DNA of 37,766 nt from Bacillus cytotoxicus (GCF_023715645.1 NZ_JAMBOP010000039.1:1-37766), one strand, 5' to 3'. Counted from the first letter of the stretch, positions 1-8,766 are shown. Notes: generated from the letters alone by a model not told the origin. Translations and numbers: made by a program.

Positions 1-266
1 AATGGATTTGGACAGGTTACCACCTAACTCCATCTATTATAAAGGACTTTTTCTATGCGTAAAATAAAATAACGAAAGATTTTGAGTATTTTTGAAACTC
101 GGGATATTTTAATGCAACACTAGTGATATAAATTAAATTAAACATTGTCTTGCAAACCTCTCTTATCGCCAATTTTCCTAAAGCACATTTCCTTATGAAA
201 GCGATTTGAATGATGATTTTGCTATTGAATTTGAAAGTGTAAAAAATAAGTTCAACTTATATACTT

Positions 267-425
267 TGATTTTTCAAAACACAAATGACTACTATGCTAT
301 GTAGAATACAGCAAGCATGCCTGCTCTTTTTTTAAACCTCACATGTGGCAGGAAAGCTTCTATGCACGCCCAGACGCTCTCGCCCTCCCCTAAAAAAGAG
401 AGGCTGTCGCTCTTTCAATTTGTAT
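267..425 (+). repeat. Interspersed repeat, copy 1 (direct)
   Basis: This stretch shares a run of words with 2121-2310 and 3205-3385: a TTGATTTTTCAA-type start, GTAGAATACA, CATGTGGCA, CTATGCACGCCCAGACGCTC and a CCTCCCCTAAAAAA end. Spacing between the words differs between copies, so they are diverged members of one family. It ends just beyond the 3' end of the LysR gene. Small repeats of this size are known in B. cereus group genomes (the bcr families), but I cannot assign a specific family. The first 266 bases of the window show no gene or site that I recognise. Confidence 0.6.
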
Positions 426-431
426 CTATAA

Positions 432-1328
432 TTAAATTGTTTCTCTCCATTTCTCTGCATGTTTCTCTATCATTTTTATTAGCGTCTTCATCGCTGGCGT
501 CAACCATTTACTTTTATGATACGCCAGTTCAGTTGTAACAAAATCATCACTATGCATCCATGGCAGGGCGATTAACTTTCCACGTTCAATTTCTTCTTTA
601 ACTGTAATAAATGGTAAATACGATAATCCTAACCCACACATAACAGTTTGCTTAATTGCCTCTATACTCCAAAAATGAATACGTGAACAACTAACCCCTT
701 CTTCTTTTAACCATTTTTCTAGTAAGTCTCGATAACTTCCTGGCTCTGTAAGCAATAACATTTCTCCTTCTAAATCAGCAGGAGTAACAATTTTTTGCTT
801 CGTTAATGGATGGCTTGGCGGAGCAACAAGTACAATTGTTTCCTTAACAAGCGAACGAGTGACAATATCTACACCTAGTTTTTCTGGATTAGTAAATAAA
901 GCAAAATCAAACTTCCCTGACTTTAATTCATTATGCAACTCCTGGCTTTCTGATGGCTGTAAAATGATATGGACTTGCGGATACTTCTTTTTAAATTCAT
1001 ATAAAATAACAGGCAATCGATATATCATTAAAGACTCATTTGCCCCAATACGTATCGTTCCTGATGGTTTACCATTCATCTGAGATGATTCTAGTGCCTC
1101 ATTTGATAATGCCAATATTTTCTGCGCGTAAGAAAGCATATGCCCACCTACTTCAGTTAAAACTACCTTTTTACCAAGGCGATCAAACAACGGGCTTCCA
1201 ATTTCTTCTTCTAAAAGTTGAATATGATTTGTGATAGTTGATTGTGTATACCCAAGTCTTTCTCCGGCCCGTGTAAATCCACCGCTCTCTGCTACAATAA
1301 TAAAAGTTTTTAAATGACGCAGCTCCAT
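432..1328 (-). CDS. LysR-family transcriptional regulator
   Basis: A 298-residue LysR-type regulator of normal family length. An N-terminal winged helix-turn-helix (about residues 3-62, with FTRAGERLGYTQSTITNHI as the recognition region) is followed by a periplasmic-binding-protein-like effector domain (about 90-290, starting at GTIRIGANES). The start is supported by AGGAGG seven bases before the ATG. The neighbour on its 5' side, an alpha/beta hydrolase, is more than 1 kb away and separated by a hairpin and repeats, so the usual divergent target gene is not evident and its regulon is unknown. LysR proteins act as cytoplasmic tetramers binding T-N11-A sites; the effector cannot be read from sequence. 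Confidence 0.93.
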   Translation of the reverse strand: MELRHLKTFIIVAESGGFTRAGERLGYTQSTITNHIQLLEEEIGSPLFDRLGKKVVLTEVGGHMLSYAQKILALSNEALESSQMNGKPSGTIRIGANESLMIYRLPVILYEFKKKYPQVHIILQPSESQELHNELKSGKFDFALFTNPEKLGVDIVTRSLVKETIVLVAPPSHPLTKQKIVTPADLEGEMLLLTEPGSYRDLLEKWLKEEGVSCSRIHFWSIEAIKQTVMCGLGLSYLPFITVKEEIERGKLIALPWMHSDDFVTTELAYHKSKWLTPAMKTLIKMIEKHAEKWRETI

Positions 1329-1501
1329 AATAATGCCTCCTGTTGTACAATCATTATTTCATCCTCAATAGCATAAATTACGGTTTATGTATGTATAAAG
1401 ATCACAAGGTTTCGTATCATCAGCTTATTGTTATAAATACATTTCCATCATTATGAAAAGTAATATGAGGAAAATAAATCAAATAAAAACTTTTCTAGAA
1501 C

Positions 1502-1547
1502 ACCTATGAAGCTAACTATTCTAATTGAAATAGTTAGCTTCATAGGT
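1502..1547. repeat. Perfect 19-bp inverted repeat with 8-nt loop
   Basis: Arms ACCTATGAAGCTAACTATT and its exact complement are separated by CTAATTGA. The structure is strong enough to act as a bidirectional terminator or an RNA-stabilising hairpin, but there is no clear T-run directly after it in either direction and no gene ends close by. Confidence 0.7.
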
Positions 1548-1737
1548 AAACTTTATACATTCTTAATCTTTCACATTTGAATTTAAAACGAAAGAAAATC
1601 GAAAACAGTCCTGTACACTCACCTAATCTCTATTATATATTTATGGTGAAAATAAATAAAATGAATTATTTTAATAGAAATCATTCGAAAAAATGATGGA
1701 TGAATAGATATAAATACAAATTAAAAACTTGACATAA

Positions 1738-1870
1738 ACCCTTTTCTTTTTAGATGGTCGAGAGCGTCTGACCATGGGTAGACGTAGCCAACTCCATTTT
1801 CTTCCACGTGGGCTGTTCAAACAAAGAGAGGAAGAAAGTAGAAAGTCAAGTTGGATTTATATAATAAATA
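1738..1870 (-). repeat. Interspersed repeat, inverted copy
   Basis: On the minus strand this reads like the + strand copies. CATGGTCAGACGCTCTCG lies at one end, and the complement of ATATAAATCCAACTTGA lies at the other, matching the start of copy 2 at 2105-2121. It is shorter than the direct copies, lacking part of the middle. With copy 2 it forms the ends of an inverted-repeat-bounded segment. Confidence 0.6.
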
Positions 1871-2101
1871 AGAGTCCAGTTCAGTTCACACACTTCACCA
1901 TATTTTTAAACCTTCTATATGCTTAAAAGATGCTCACTCCATCAGCAATTTTCAACTCGAAGTTTATGTTAATCTCTAACATAGCTAACTTTACCATTTC
2001 CTTGTCAGATTGTTACATTTACAAACCACACAATCATCTGGTATTATTACCTGGCACTTAAAATTGGTCATACCAATCTATTAAACATGAAAAACAACTT
2101 A

Positions 2102-2310
2102 ACTTATATAAATCCAACTTGATTTTTCAACACAGAAATTGTTGCTATGCAGAATACAACATGCCCACTACTGGCGTGCTCCTTTTGGTTAAAACCTTGC
2201 ATGTGGCAAGAAAAATCCCTGACCGCTCCTATGCGCAGCCAGACGCTCTCGTCCTCCCCTAAAAAAGGAGGTTTTATGTCAGTTGTTCAACATGGTTTTA
2301 TATATTTAAA
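2102..2310 (+). repeat. Interspersed repeat, copy 2 (direct), upstream of hydrolase
   Basis: This is the longest and best-defined copy. Shared words with copies 1 and 3 include TTGATTTTTCAA, GCAGAATACAACATGCCCAC, TTGCATGTGGCA, CAGCCAGACGCTCTCG and a small GGAGG-containing hairpin (CCTCC...GGAGG), then ATGTCAGTTGTTCAA. It ends about 100 bp before the hydrolase start, so it may carry or insulate that gene's promoter; this is inference. Confidence 0.65.
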
Positions 2311-2409
2311 TCTACGTTTATGTTCCGGCCATAATTGGTGCCTTATTACTAGTGATAACAACATTCTAGTAAAACAAATTTTTACCATAGACTTGAAAGG
2401 GGCATACTT

Positions 2410-3174
2410 TTGCAAACAAAAAAAGTTTTTGAGAAAAAAACGATTATATTCATTCATGGATTAGTTGGAAACCGCCGCGCATTTAAAAAAGAATGTAAAC
2501 TATTTTCATCATCTTATAATATCATCACGTATGACTTACTTGGCCATGGTGATGACAAAGGACAAGCCATTGATTTTTCTTTAGATCGATTAGTAGAACA
2601 ATTGTCAGATTTATACGAAAAAGAAGGGATCCAGCAAGCTCACATTTGTGCCCTAAGCTATGGATGCTATATTGCTACTATATTTGCTCATAAGCACCCT
2701 GAAAAAGTATTAAGTCTTTGCCATATTGGAGGCCATTACAATAACCCCTCTAAGTTATTTAGTGTCTTTCAAAAGTTTTGGGACAAACGAAATCATGAGT
2801 ACTCTTCTTGGCTTTATCAGTATGCAAGTACTATATTTCCAAGTGGCATTCTAAAAGCAAGCCCATTTGCGATCGTTTCCAAAAATATATACTATCGATT
2901 TGGATTACAATTACACAGATCTATTATTCGTGAGTCACTACGCCATCGTTTAGAATTCGATTTAAAATCCCGATTACGAGAACTAACGCAACCGATTTTA
3001 TGGGTAATGGGAGAACATGATCATCTCTATAAATCATGTTTATTTGATTTAAAATCCATTCTTCCAAATGTTTCATATAAAGAAATCCCATTAGCTGGTC
3101 ATGCTGCAAATATCTTTCGCCCAAATTATTTTTACGATTTGTACTCTCAATTTTTACAAGGTGCATCAAAATGA
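2410..3174 (+). CDS. Alpha/beta-fold hydrolase
   Basis: A 254-residue single-domain alpha/beta hydrolase, probably cytoplasmic since no signal peptide is seen. IFIHGLVG (residues 13-20) is the oxyanion-hole HG motif. ALSYG (81-85) is the nucleophile elbow with Ser83 (first Gly of GxSxG replaced by Ala). Asp204 in GEHDHLY and His231 in LAGHAAN complete the triad. The start is a TTG codon preceded by AAAGGGG at a good distance; the ATG-initiated frame that overlaps it upstream belongs to the repeat. The fold covers esterases, lipases, C-C hydrolases and haloperoxidases, and the substrate cannot be deduced. It stands alone between two repeat copies, with a hairpin overlapping its stop codon. Confidence 0.88.
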   Translation: MQTKKVFEKKTIIFIHGLVGNRRAFKKECKLFSSSYNIITYDLLGHGDDKGQAIDFSLDRLVEQLSDLYEKEGIQQAHICALSYGCYIATIFAHKHPEKVLSLCHIGGHYNNPSKLFSVFQKFWDKRNHEYSSWLYQYASTIFPSGILKASPFAIVSKNIYYRFGLQLHRSIIRESLRHRLEFDLKSRLRELTQPILWVMGEHDHLYKSCLFDLKSILPNVSYKEIPLAGHAANIFRPNYFYDLYSQFLQGASK

Positions 3175-3202
3175 ATGTGGTTTTATATACATTCATTTTG
3201 AT
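3165..3202 (+). terminator. Hairpin overlapping the hydrolase stop codon
   Basis: Perfect 14-bp arms (ATCAAAATGAATGT and complement) with a 10-nt loop include the TGA stop of the hydrolase gene. The tail (TTACTACC) is not a clean T-run, so termination strength is uncertain. Confidence 0.55.
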
Positions 3203-3204
3203 TT

Positions 3205-3385
3205 ACTACCATACAAATCTTTGCTTTAGAGGATACAACATGTCCACTACTCGCTTTCTCTCTTTGTTTTAAATCTTGCATGTGACAGAAATAGGCACTG
3301 GCCGCTTCTATGCATGGTCAGATGCTCTCGTTCCTCTAAAAAGAAAAGGGTTGTTATGTCGTTGTTTCAAGTTCTATTTATATAT
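3205..3385 (+). repeat. Interspersed repeat, copy 3 (direct), downstream of hydrolase
   Basis: Shares GGATACAACATGTCCACTAC, CTTGCATGTGACAG, TATGCATGGTCAGATGCTCT and ATGTCGTTGTTTCAA with copy 2 in the same order. It sits directly after the hydrolase hairpin, so the hydrolase gene is flanked by same-orientation copies. Confidence 0.6.
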
Positions 3386-3417
3386 AAAGGATTGATCATT
3401 TATAATATAGTTTGCTT

Positions 3418-3464
3418 AAAATCATCCCTCCTCAATAGGTCCTTAGAGGTAAGATGATTTTTTT
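3418..3464 (+). terminator. Rho-independent-type terminator
   Basis: AAAATCATC pairs with GATGATTTT across a loop that contains the weaker CTC/GAG pairing, and the second arm runs directly into seven T residues. It lies about 215 bp after the hydrolase stop and may be the real end of that transcript, or of a transcript starting in the repeat. From here to 3700 I see no gene. Confidence 0.6.
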
Positions 3465-3717
3465 ATTGCATATTTATCCCGCTATTCGCGAGCAGTAAGA
3501 CCCCTGCTGATGGAAGTTTCACTTTATGTTAATTTAACTATATTAATTGTTTAGATGCCTTCTTGCCCGAGGATTAAGTAAGTTTGTCAAGTTAGGCAAG
3601 GGAAATGATTCCAGGTTGGTGAATATTTAAGTACAGCTAAAAAGTGACAGCAAGAAATGAAGAGTGATTATTTTTGACTGTCAGCTGATTGTAAAATTGA
3701 AGAGGGGTTGTTCCTTG

Positions 3718-4380
3718 ATGACAAATAGTAAAATGAACCCTAAGGTTGATGAATTTTTAAACGCTGCCAATAAGTGGACGGAAGAATATGAAAAGTTAAG
3801 AAATATCGTTCTTGACTGTCAGCTAACCGAAGAATTTAAATGGATGCATCCTTGTTACACGTTTGAGAAAAAAAACATAGTTTTAATACATGGATTTAAA
3901 GAATATTGTGCGCTTCTGTTTCACAAAGGTGCTTTGTTACAGGATGCACATGGGATTCTAATCCAACAAACGGAGAATGCACAAGCGGCGCGTCAGATTC
4001 GGTTCACCAATGTGAAAGAAATAGTTGAAATGGAAAGCATCTTGAAAGCCTACATTTATGAAGCCATTGAAGTTGAAAAATCCGGTTTAGAAGTGAAGAA
4101 GAAAGAGCATAAAGAATTCATAATTCCTGAAGAACTTCAAAATAAATTCGATGAAATGCCTACTTTTAAAACTGCTTTTGAATCATTGACACCGGGACGA
4201 CAAAGAGCATACATTTTTTATTTTTCTCAACCAAAACAATCCAAAACTCGAGAGTCAAGGATTGAAAAAAATAGCCAGAAAATTCTCGATGGAAAGGGAT
4301 TAAATGATTGTACTTGTGGGCTATCTCAAAAGCCGCCCAACTGTGGTGGCTCACACAAGTCATTGGATAAGAAAAAATAG
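3718..4380 (+). CDS. ydeI: YdeI-like protein (DUF1801 type) with a CDGSH-like C-terminal motif
   Basis: This 220-residue protein resembles Bacillus YdeI: an N-terminal DUF1801-type alpha/beta domain (about residues 5-120, with FKWMHPCY and ILIQQTENAQAARQIRF) and a C-terminal basic helical part (LTPGRQRAYIFYF) typical of the YdeI/OmpD-associated group. The last 30 residues are unusual: CTCGLSQKPPNCGGSH follows the spacing of the CDGSH iron-sulfur motif (C-x-C-x2-S-x3-P-x-C-D-G-S-H) except that Asp is Gly. All three Cys and the His that would hold a 2Fe-2S cluster are present. The ATG at 3718 is preferred over an upstream GTG at 3664 because AGAGGGG precedes it. It stands alone; its function is unknown. 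The symbol is by resemblance only. Confidence 0.82.
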   Translation: MTNSKMNPKVDEFLNAANKWTEEYEKLRNIVLDCQLTEEFKWMHPCYTFEKKNIVLIHGFKEYCALLFHKGALLQDAHGILIQQTENAQAARQIRFTNVKEIVEMESILKAYIYEAIEVEKSGLEVKKKEHKEFIIPEELQNKFDEMPTFKTAFESLTPGRQRAYIFYFSQPKQSKTRESRIEKNSQKILDGKGLNDCTCGLSQKPPNCGGSHKSLDKKK

Positions 4381-4420
4381 TAATCAAACTTTATTACAAA
4401 AAAACACATAAAATATAATA

Positions 4421-4450
4421 AAGAGAGTCGCATACTCATGCAACTCTCTT
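4421..4450. terminator. Bidirectional terminator between convergent genes
   Basis: Arms AAGAGAGTCGCAT and ATGCAACTCTCTT (one mismatch) enclose a 4-nt loop. Read on the minus strand the hairpin is followed by TTATTATATTTTATG, a good U-rich tail for the acyltransferase transcript. On the plus strand it follows the ydeI-like gene by 40 bp. Confidence 0.72.
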
Positions 4451-4510
4451 CTCATTTGGAAACTATATTTAAGTAAAATCAAATAAAAAGGCAATCAATC
4501 TTCTATTAAT

Positions 4511-6322
4511 TTACTTATTTATACTCTTCACTACAAGCGAAGTATACGCCTCTCCCCCTGCTTTCGTCAAATGAACTCCATCTGGTTCAAAATATTCCTT
4601 CTTCCCAGCACTTGCTGAATACCAATCAACAAGCGTAATGTTTGAGAATTTTGACGCTGTTTCTTTTAACTTGTTATTCACTACTGATTCCCACGGACGC
4701 GGCACTCTTGTATTTACCAATATAACTTTACGCTCATTACCTATTGATTGCATTAATGATGTTATTTGCTCCGTCGTAAATGCTCCGTTTGTACCCAATC
4801 CGATAATAACACACTGACCTAAAGTACCCTCTTTTTTCATTCTGCCAACCGCTGCGGTCGCTTCAGAAAATTGCCTTCCAATCTTTGCATCAATATTAAT
4901 ATTAGGAAATGCATTTTTTAAGTTTGGAGTGACATCGATCATAATTGAATCTCCAATAGCTGTAAACGTCGCAGATTCTTTAGACTCCGTTGAATGAACT
5001 TCTTCTTTGTTTTCTGCTGGTTTAACTGCTGACTCTTCCAAAATAACATCTGGATGTTTAAGTTGATCTTTTTGTTCCGTTTGTACCGACTCTACTTTAT
5101 TGCTATCACTCTCTTTTGCTTTACCTGCCGTTGATAAACCAAAACTTGCTGTCACTGTAATAAAGATTGCAAGCGCCAAGACGAACTTACCACCTAACGC
5201 TAAGTTTCTTATTCTATAATTTTGCAAACGAAAGTTCTTCAATGCACCTTTTCGAATTGGATTTTCGATAAATTTCCATGAAATTTGCGCCATAAACAAA
5301 ATAAGAAAAAATTGAAATATAGCTCTTATAAGATGAAATTCTCCAGCATTTCCTTGCGGATTTGTCAATGTGATAATCGGATAATGCCAAAGATATATTC
5401 CATAAGATCGAACACCAATCCAGCGTAAAGGTCTAAATCTTAAAAACACACTAATACGGCTAGCTGGATGAGCAAGATTTGCTACTAGTATTGCAGTAGC
5501 AATCGATAAAAGGAACATTCCTCCGCGGTATAAGAAAGGATCATATTGATTCGTCTTCCAAAACATAACAAGAATCACAATAAGAGCTATCCCGCCAATC
5601 ACATCAAGAACGAGACGAGCCTTTGGAATAATTTTCCCAGCCAGTCTACTGCTCGGCCAAATAAAAGCAAGTGCTGCACCAATCAGCAAGGAAAACGCTC
5701 TTGTATCAGTACCATAATAAACTCTACTTGGATCGGCCCCTGGTACATAAATCATCGCCATCGCGATAGCTGAAGCAATCGCTCCAAGAAAAATAAATAA
5801 AGTTAGACGTGACTGTTTTTTCACATAAAAAAGTCCTAAGCCAATGATAATCGGCCAAACCACATAAAACTGTTCCTCGACAGCTAACGACCAAAAATGA
5901 TTAAGCGGAGAAACTGTAGCAAAGCTCTCAAAATATGATAATTTGTGATAAATATACCACCAGTTACTAAAATAAAATAAAGCTGCTACTGAATCTCCAC
6001 GCATTTTCCCAAGTAATGAGCTATGTGAAATGGTAACCCACGCTAAGGTTATAACAAGCATAACAAGCATTCCTGGAAGCAATCTCCTAGCCCGGCGCAA
6101 CCAGAAATCCTTTAAGTCAATTCTCCCTGTTCTCTTCCATTCAACAACAAGAATATCCGTAATTAAATAACCCGAAAGCACAAAAAACACAGTAACACCC
6201 AAAAATCCTCCAGGCAACCAGTTAAAATTGATATGATACAAAATAACACCTAATATAGCTAGACCCCTTAGACTGTCTAATCCAGCTATATAACGACTAC
6301 TTTTCTTTACTGGTGTGGGCAT
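4511..6322 (-). CDS. Membrane O-acyltransferase with C-terminal SGNH domain (OatA/OafA type)
   Basis: A 603-residue two-domain protein of the length and plan of peptidoglycan O-acetyltransferase OatA. Residues 10-395 form an acyltransferase-3 membrane domain of about ten segments, with GLDSLRGLAILGVILYH (His30) at the start and LAVEEQFYVVWP (Glu149-Glu150) further on. A final membrane segment (376-397) leads into a charged linker and an extracellular SGNH hydrolase-like domain (about 452-600) with GDS (Ser459), GTN (Asn512) and DGVH (Asp581, His584), the catalytic triad. The family moves acetyl or other acyl groups across the membrane onto peptidoglycan, wall polymers or sugars; the acceptor is not evident here. 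GGGGGTGA precedes the ATG. It is a single-gene unit. Confidence 0.92.
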   Translation of the reverse strand: MPTPVKKSSRYIAGLDSLRGLAILGVILYHINFNWLPGGFLGVTVFFVLSGYLITDILVVEWKRTGRIDLKDFWLRRARRLLPGMLVMLVITLAWVTISHSSLLGKMRGDSVAALFYFSNWWYIYHKLSYFESFATVSPLNHFWSLAVEEQFYVVWPIIIGLGLFYVKKQSRLTLFIFLGAIASAIAMAMIYVPGADPSRVYYGTDTRAFSLLIGAALAFIWPSSRLAGKIIPKARLVLDVIGGIALIVILVMFWKTNQYDPFLYRGGMFLLSIATAILVANLAHPASRISVFLRFRPLRWIGVRSYGIYLWHYPIITLTNPQGNAGEFHLIRAIFQFFLILFMAQISWKFIENPIRKGALKNFRLQNYRIRNLALGGKFVLALAIFITVTASFGLSTAGKAKESDSNKVESVQTEQKDQLKHPDVILEESAVKPAENKEEVHSTESKESATFTAIGDSIMIDVTPNLKNAFPNINIDAKIGRQFSEATAAVGRMKKEGTLGQCVIIGLGTNGAFTTEQITSLMQSIGNERKVILVNTRVPRPWESVVNNKLKETASKFSNITLVDWYSASAGKKEYFEPDGVHLTKAGGEAYTSLVVKSINK

Positions 6323-6610
6323 TTATAGTCACCCCCATCTTTCTCTAAAAACCATGTGAAATATTTACATTATAAAATTCTATCAGTTTACACTTAACAA
6401 GTATAAACGAAATTCATAAGAAAAGGGTTACAAAAATTGTACATTATCTTAATAAACATGCCTATCTTGTATAAGAATGCACACAATAGATAAAATTTTA
6501 CCATATCAGCTATAATTATAAAATTGTTTATGTAAATATAATTATTTTTTCATTATACTTCTTTAACTCAAGAATAGCGTATGAAACTCTTCAAAAATCA
6601 TTAATTAATA

Positions 6611-6649
6611 AAAATAGTCTAAGTCAAAACACATGACTTAGACTATTTT
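6611..6649. terminator. Strong bidirectional terminator
   Basis: A perfect 16-bp stem (AAAATAGTCTAAGTCA and complement) with a 7-nt loop lies 18 bp after the MFS gene stop. On the minus strand it ends in TTTTTATTAATTAA, a good terminator for the MFS gene. The rest of the 6323-6667 interval shows no gene; it should carry the promoter of the acyltransferase gene. Confidence 0.82.
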
Positions 6650-6667
6650 TGCACAAATAATGCTTTA

Positions 6668-7822
6668 CTAATTTAATTCTCTATACTTCTTTTTTGCAAT
6701 TAAAATAATTTGCAGCCCAATCGCAATTATTAATATATAAGCTGTAAAATACGGCAAATCTGAAGGATTTATTTCATTTTCTAAAAATATACCATTTACT
6801 AGTGTTCCCATTGAACCAGCAAAATAATTAATAGAACTAAGCAAAGCAATGGAAATAGTAGCATGTTCTGGACTTATTTCAATTAATGTTTTTTGTTGAG
6901 TCGCTAAACCAGCCCAGCCAGTCGCTCCCCAAAGAATTAAACAGACTGCTACCAAAATTGCTCTGTGCTGAAGAATCCCCATACATATTAAAGATAAAAA
7001 CATGATAACCATTAAAAATATTAATATGATTTTAGGCTTCTTATAGAAATCCATCATATATCCAATAATCAAACTGCCTCCTATGCCACCAATCCCCCAC
7101 ATCCATATAAAGACTACGGATTTTTCAAATCCATAAGAAGCTATTATTAAATCTAAGTAAGTATATAAACCTAAGCTACAAAAACTGAGTATCATCGTTA
7201 TAAACATAATCATTGAAATAGCTTTGTTTTGAAACATCGATAGCCGCTCTTTTAATGTTGGTAAATGTGTTGATTGTATAACCGGAAACTTAAACCACAG
7301 TCCTAATATTCCTACCACACCGATTACATTAATAAACCATATTGTCATTCGCCATCCGTAAATGTCCGCAATATATATACCGATTGGAACACCTATTACC
7401 GTTCCTGCACTCATTCCAAATAATATCATTCCTAGTGCTCTACCTTTTTTGTTATCATGAACGGATACAATTGCTGCCGATGAAGCAAATGGCGAATACA
7501 AACCAGCGCCTATACCTGCTATTCCTCTTGAGATTAATAACATAATAAAATTGTTAGTAATTGCACTTACTACATTAGCAAACACGAAAATAGACAACGC
7601 TATTAATAATATGTGTTTTGCATTCGTTTTACTCATTATTGAAGCAAACAAAGGGGCTGCAAGTGCATAACATAGTGTAAATATACTTACAGCCTGTCCA
7701 GCCTTCCCTATAGATACATCAAACTCATCCGCAATATTTGGTAAAATTCCTGCCATTACATAAGCATCTACTCCTAACGCAAACATTCCTATTGTTAATA
7801 AAAAAATCTTTCTCAAACTCAT
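6668..7822 (-). CDS. MFS efflux transporter (DHA1 type)
   Basis: About 384 residues with twelve hydrophobic segments, the plan of drug/sugar efflux MFS proteins such as the AraJ/YdhP group. The N-terminal segment IFLLTIGMFALGVDAYVMAG and the loop ASIMSKTNAKHILL (motif A region) are visible, as is the second-half start near NKAISMIMFITMIL. I place the start at the MSLRK Met. A 27-residue upstream extension is open, but no ribosome site precedes its first codon; AAGAGGG lies just before the ATG (and at better distance from a TTG two codons later). Divergent from the LysR gene at 7915 with a 92-bp shared promoter region, so LysR control of this exporter is likely. Substrate unknown. Confidence 0.88.
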   Translation of the reverse strand: MSLRKIFLLTIGMFALGVDAYVMAGILPNIADEFDVSIGKAGQAVSIFTLCYALAAPLFASIMSKTNAKHILLIALSIFVFANVVSAITNNFIMLLISRGIAGIGAGLYSPFASSAAIVSVHDNKKGRALGMILFGMSAGTVIGVPIGIYIADIYGWRMTIWFINVIGVVGILGLWFKFPVIQSTHLPTLKERLSMFQNKAISMIMFITMILSFCSLGLYTYLDLIIASYGFEKSVVFIWMWGIGGIGGSLIIGYMMDFYKKPKIILIFLMVIMFLSLICMGILQHRAILVAVCLILWGATGWAGLATQQKTLIEISPEHATISIALLSSINYFAGSMGTLVNGIFLENEINPSDLPYFTAYILIIAIGLQIILIAKKKYRELN

Positions 7823-7914
7823 CACCCTCTTATCAATTATTCCTTTTTCTATCTTAAGGTGTATAATGAGATTAGTGAAATTAATATTTAGCATAGGAGG
7901 CATGAAATAAACTC
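7823..7914. promoter_or_regulatory. Divergent lysR/MFS promoter region
   Basis: This 92-bp interval separates the two divergent starts. On the plus strand TATAAT (7862-7867) is a candidate -10 box for the regulator gene; its -35 is weak. ATTAGTGAAATTAAT (7871-7885) has ATTA/TAAT ends 15 bp apart and could be a T-N11-A LysR site. AGGAGG at 7895-7900 is followed one base later by ATGAAATAA, a two-codon ORF, before the regulator ATG at 7915. Confidence 0.5.
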
Positions 7915-8766
7915 ATGACTATAGCAAGATACGAGGTACTCCAAAAGGTAGTTGAACTAGGAAATTTCACAAGAGCAGCTGAACAGCTTAACATGACACA
8001 ATCCGCAGTAAGTCATGCTATTTCTAGTTTAGAAAAAGAATTTGGTTACCCTATATTACACCGAAATAAACAAGCAAAGATTCAAAAAACTGCTTTTACA
8101 GATCGTATCCTTCCCCATATACGACAAATTTTAAACAGCGAAGCCATTATAAAACAAGAAATATCTCTGCAAAACAATCAACTAGCGGGAACTTTAAAAA
8201 TAGGTGCATTTACAAGTGCTGCCGCTCAAATCTTACCAAAAATGCTATCACAATTTAAAGAGAACTATTCAGAGGTTAAAGTAATACTATTTGAAGGTAC
8301 TTACAAAGAGATTATAGAGTGGATTCATAACGGCACTGTAGATATTGGATTCATTATAGAAGAAGATACAAAAAAACAATTTCAATCCATACCTATTACA
8401 AAAGATGAAATTGTCTTAGGATTACCGAAAAATCACCCTCTCGTTAAGGAGAAAACAATTGATATAAAGGCTATTGCTAATATGGATTTTATTATGCCAA
8501 AGGGCCATTATCAATCATTAGTTGTAGAAAATTTATCTGCTCATACAGTGTATCCAAACATTATATTAGAAGTAATCAATTGTGAAACGATTGTGAATAT
8601 GATTTCGCAAAATATTGGGATTAGCATGGGGCCTGAACTATTTTTTAAGTCTCATAAAAACATTGAAATAAAAAAACTAAAACAAAAAAAACATCGGCAA
8701 ATTAGCCTTGCATTTAAAGAAAAAACTCCTATCATAAACGCCTTTTTAGTATGTAATCAATTGTAG
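7915..8766 (+). CDS. LysR-family transcriptional regulator
   Basis: A 283-residue LysR regulator: winged helix-turn-helix at residues 1-60 (FTRAAEQLNMTQSAVSHAIS) and an effector-binding domain from about residue 90 (GTLKIGAFTS). Divergent transcription from the MFS exporter suggests that it regulates the exporter and itself, the common arrangement for this family. The start codon lies 14 bases after AGGAGG, a rather long gap, with a two-codon ORF (ATG AAA TAA) in between in another frame. No closer in-frame start is available because TGA lies in frame at 7903. Its ligand is unknown. Confidence 0.92.
   Translation: MTIARYEVLQKVVELGNFTRAAEQLNMTQSAVSHAISSLEKEFGYPILHRNKQAKIQKTAFTDRILPHIRQILNSEAIIKQEISLQNNQLAGTLKIGAFTSAAAQILPKMLSQFKENYSEVKVILFEGTYKEIIEWIHNGTVDIGFIIEEDTKKQFQSIPITKDEIVLGLPKNHPLVKEKTIDIKAIANMDFIMPKGHYQSLVVENLSAHTVYPNIILEVINCETIVNMISQNIGISMGPELFFKSHKNIEIKKLKQKKHRQISLAFKEKTPIINAFLVCNQL

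Larger units (their letters stand above)
1329..2409. other. Gene-free 1.1-kb stretch between lysR and hydrolase
   Basis: No convincing gene is seen. It holds a perfect 19-bp hairpin (1502-1547), one inverted copy of the interspersed repeat (1738-1870), about 230 bp of unique A+T-rich DNA and one direct copy of the repeat (2102-2310). The two repeat copies face each other, so 1738-2310 as a whole is bracketed by imperfect inverted repeats, like a small non-autonomous mobile element. An ORF that starts inside the repeat at 2147 is discounted because its sequence is repeat-derived. Confidence 0.6.

Noticed and set aside
317-538. 73-residue + strand ORF overlapping the end of the LysR gene
   Set aside because: It is antisense to the LysR 3' end and otherwise lies in the interspersed repeat; no ribosome site.
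2147-2464. 105-residue ORF starting in repeat copy 2
   Set aside because: Repeat-derived sequence that runs out of frame into the hydrolase gene; the hydrolase frame has the real motifs.
3664-3717. Upstream GTG start giving an 18-residue longer YdeI-like protein
   Set aside because: No ribosome site before the GTG, while AGAGGGG precedes the ATG at 3718.
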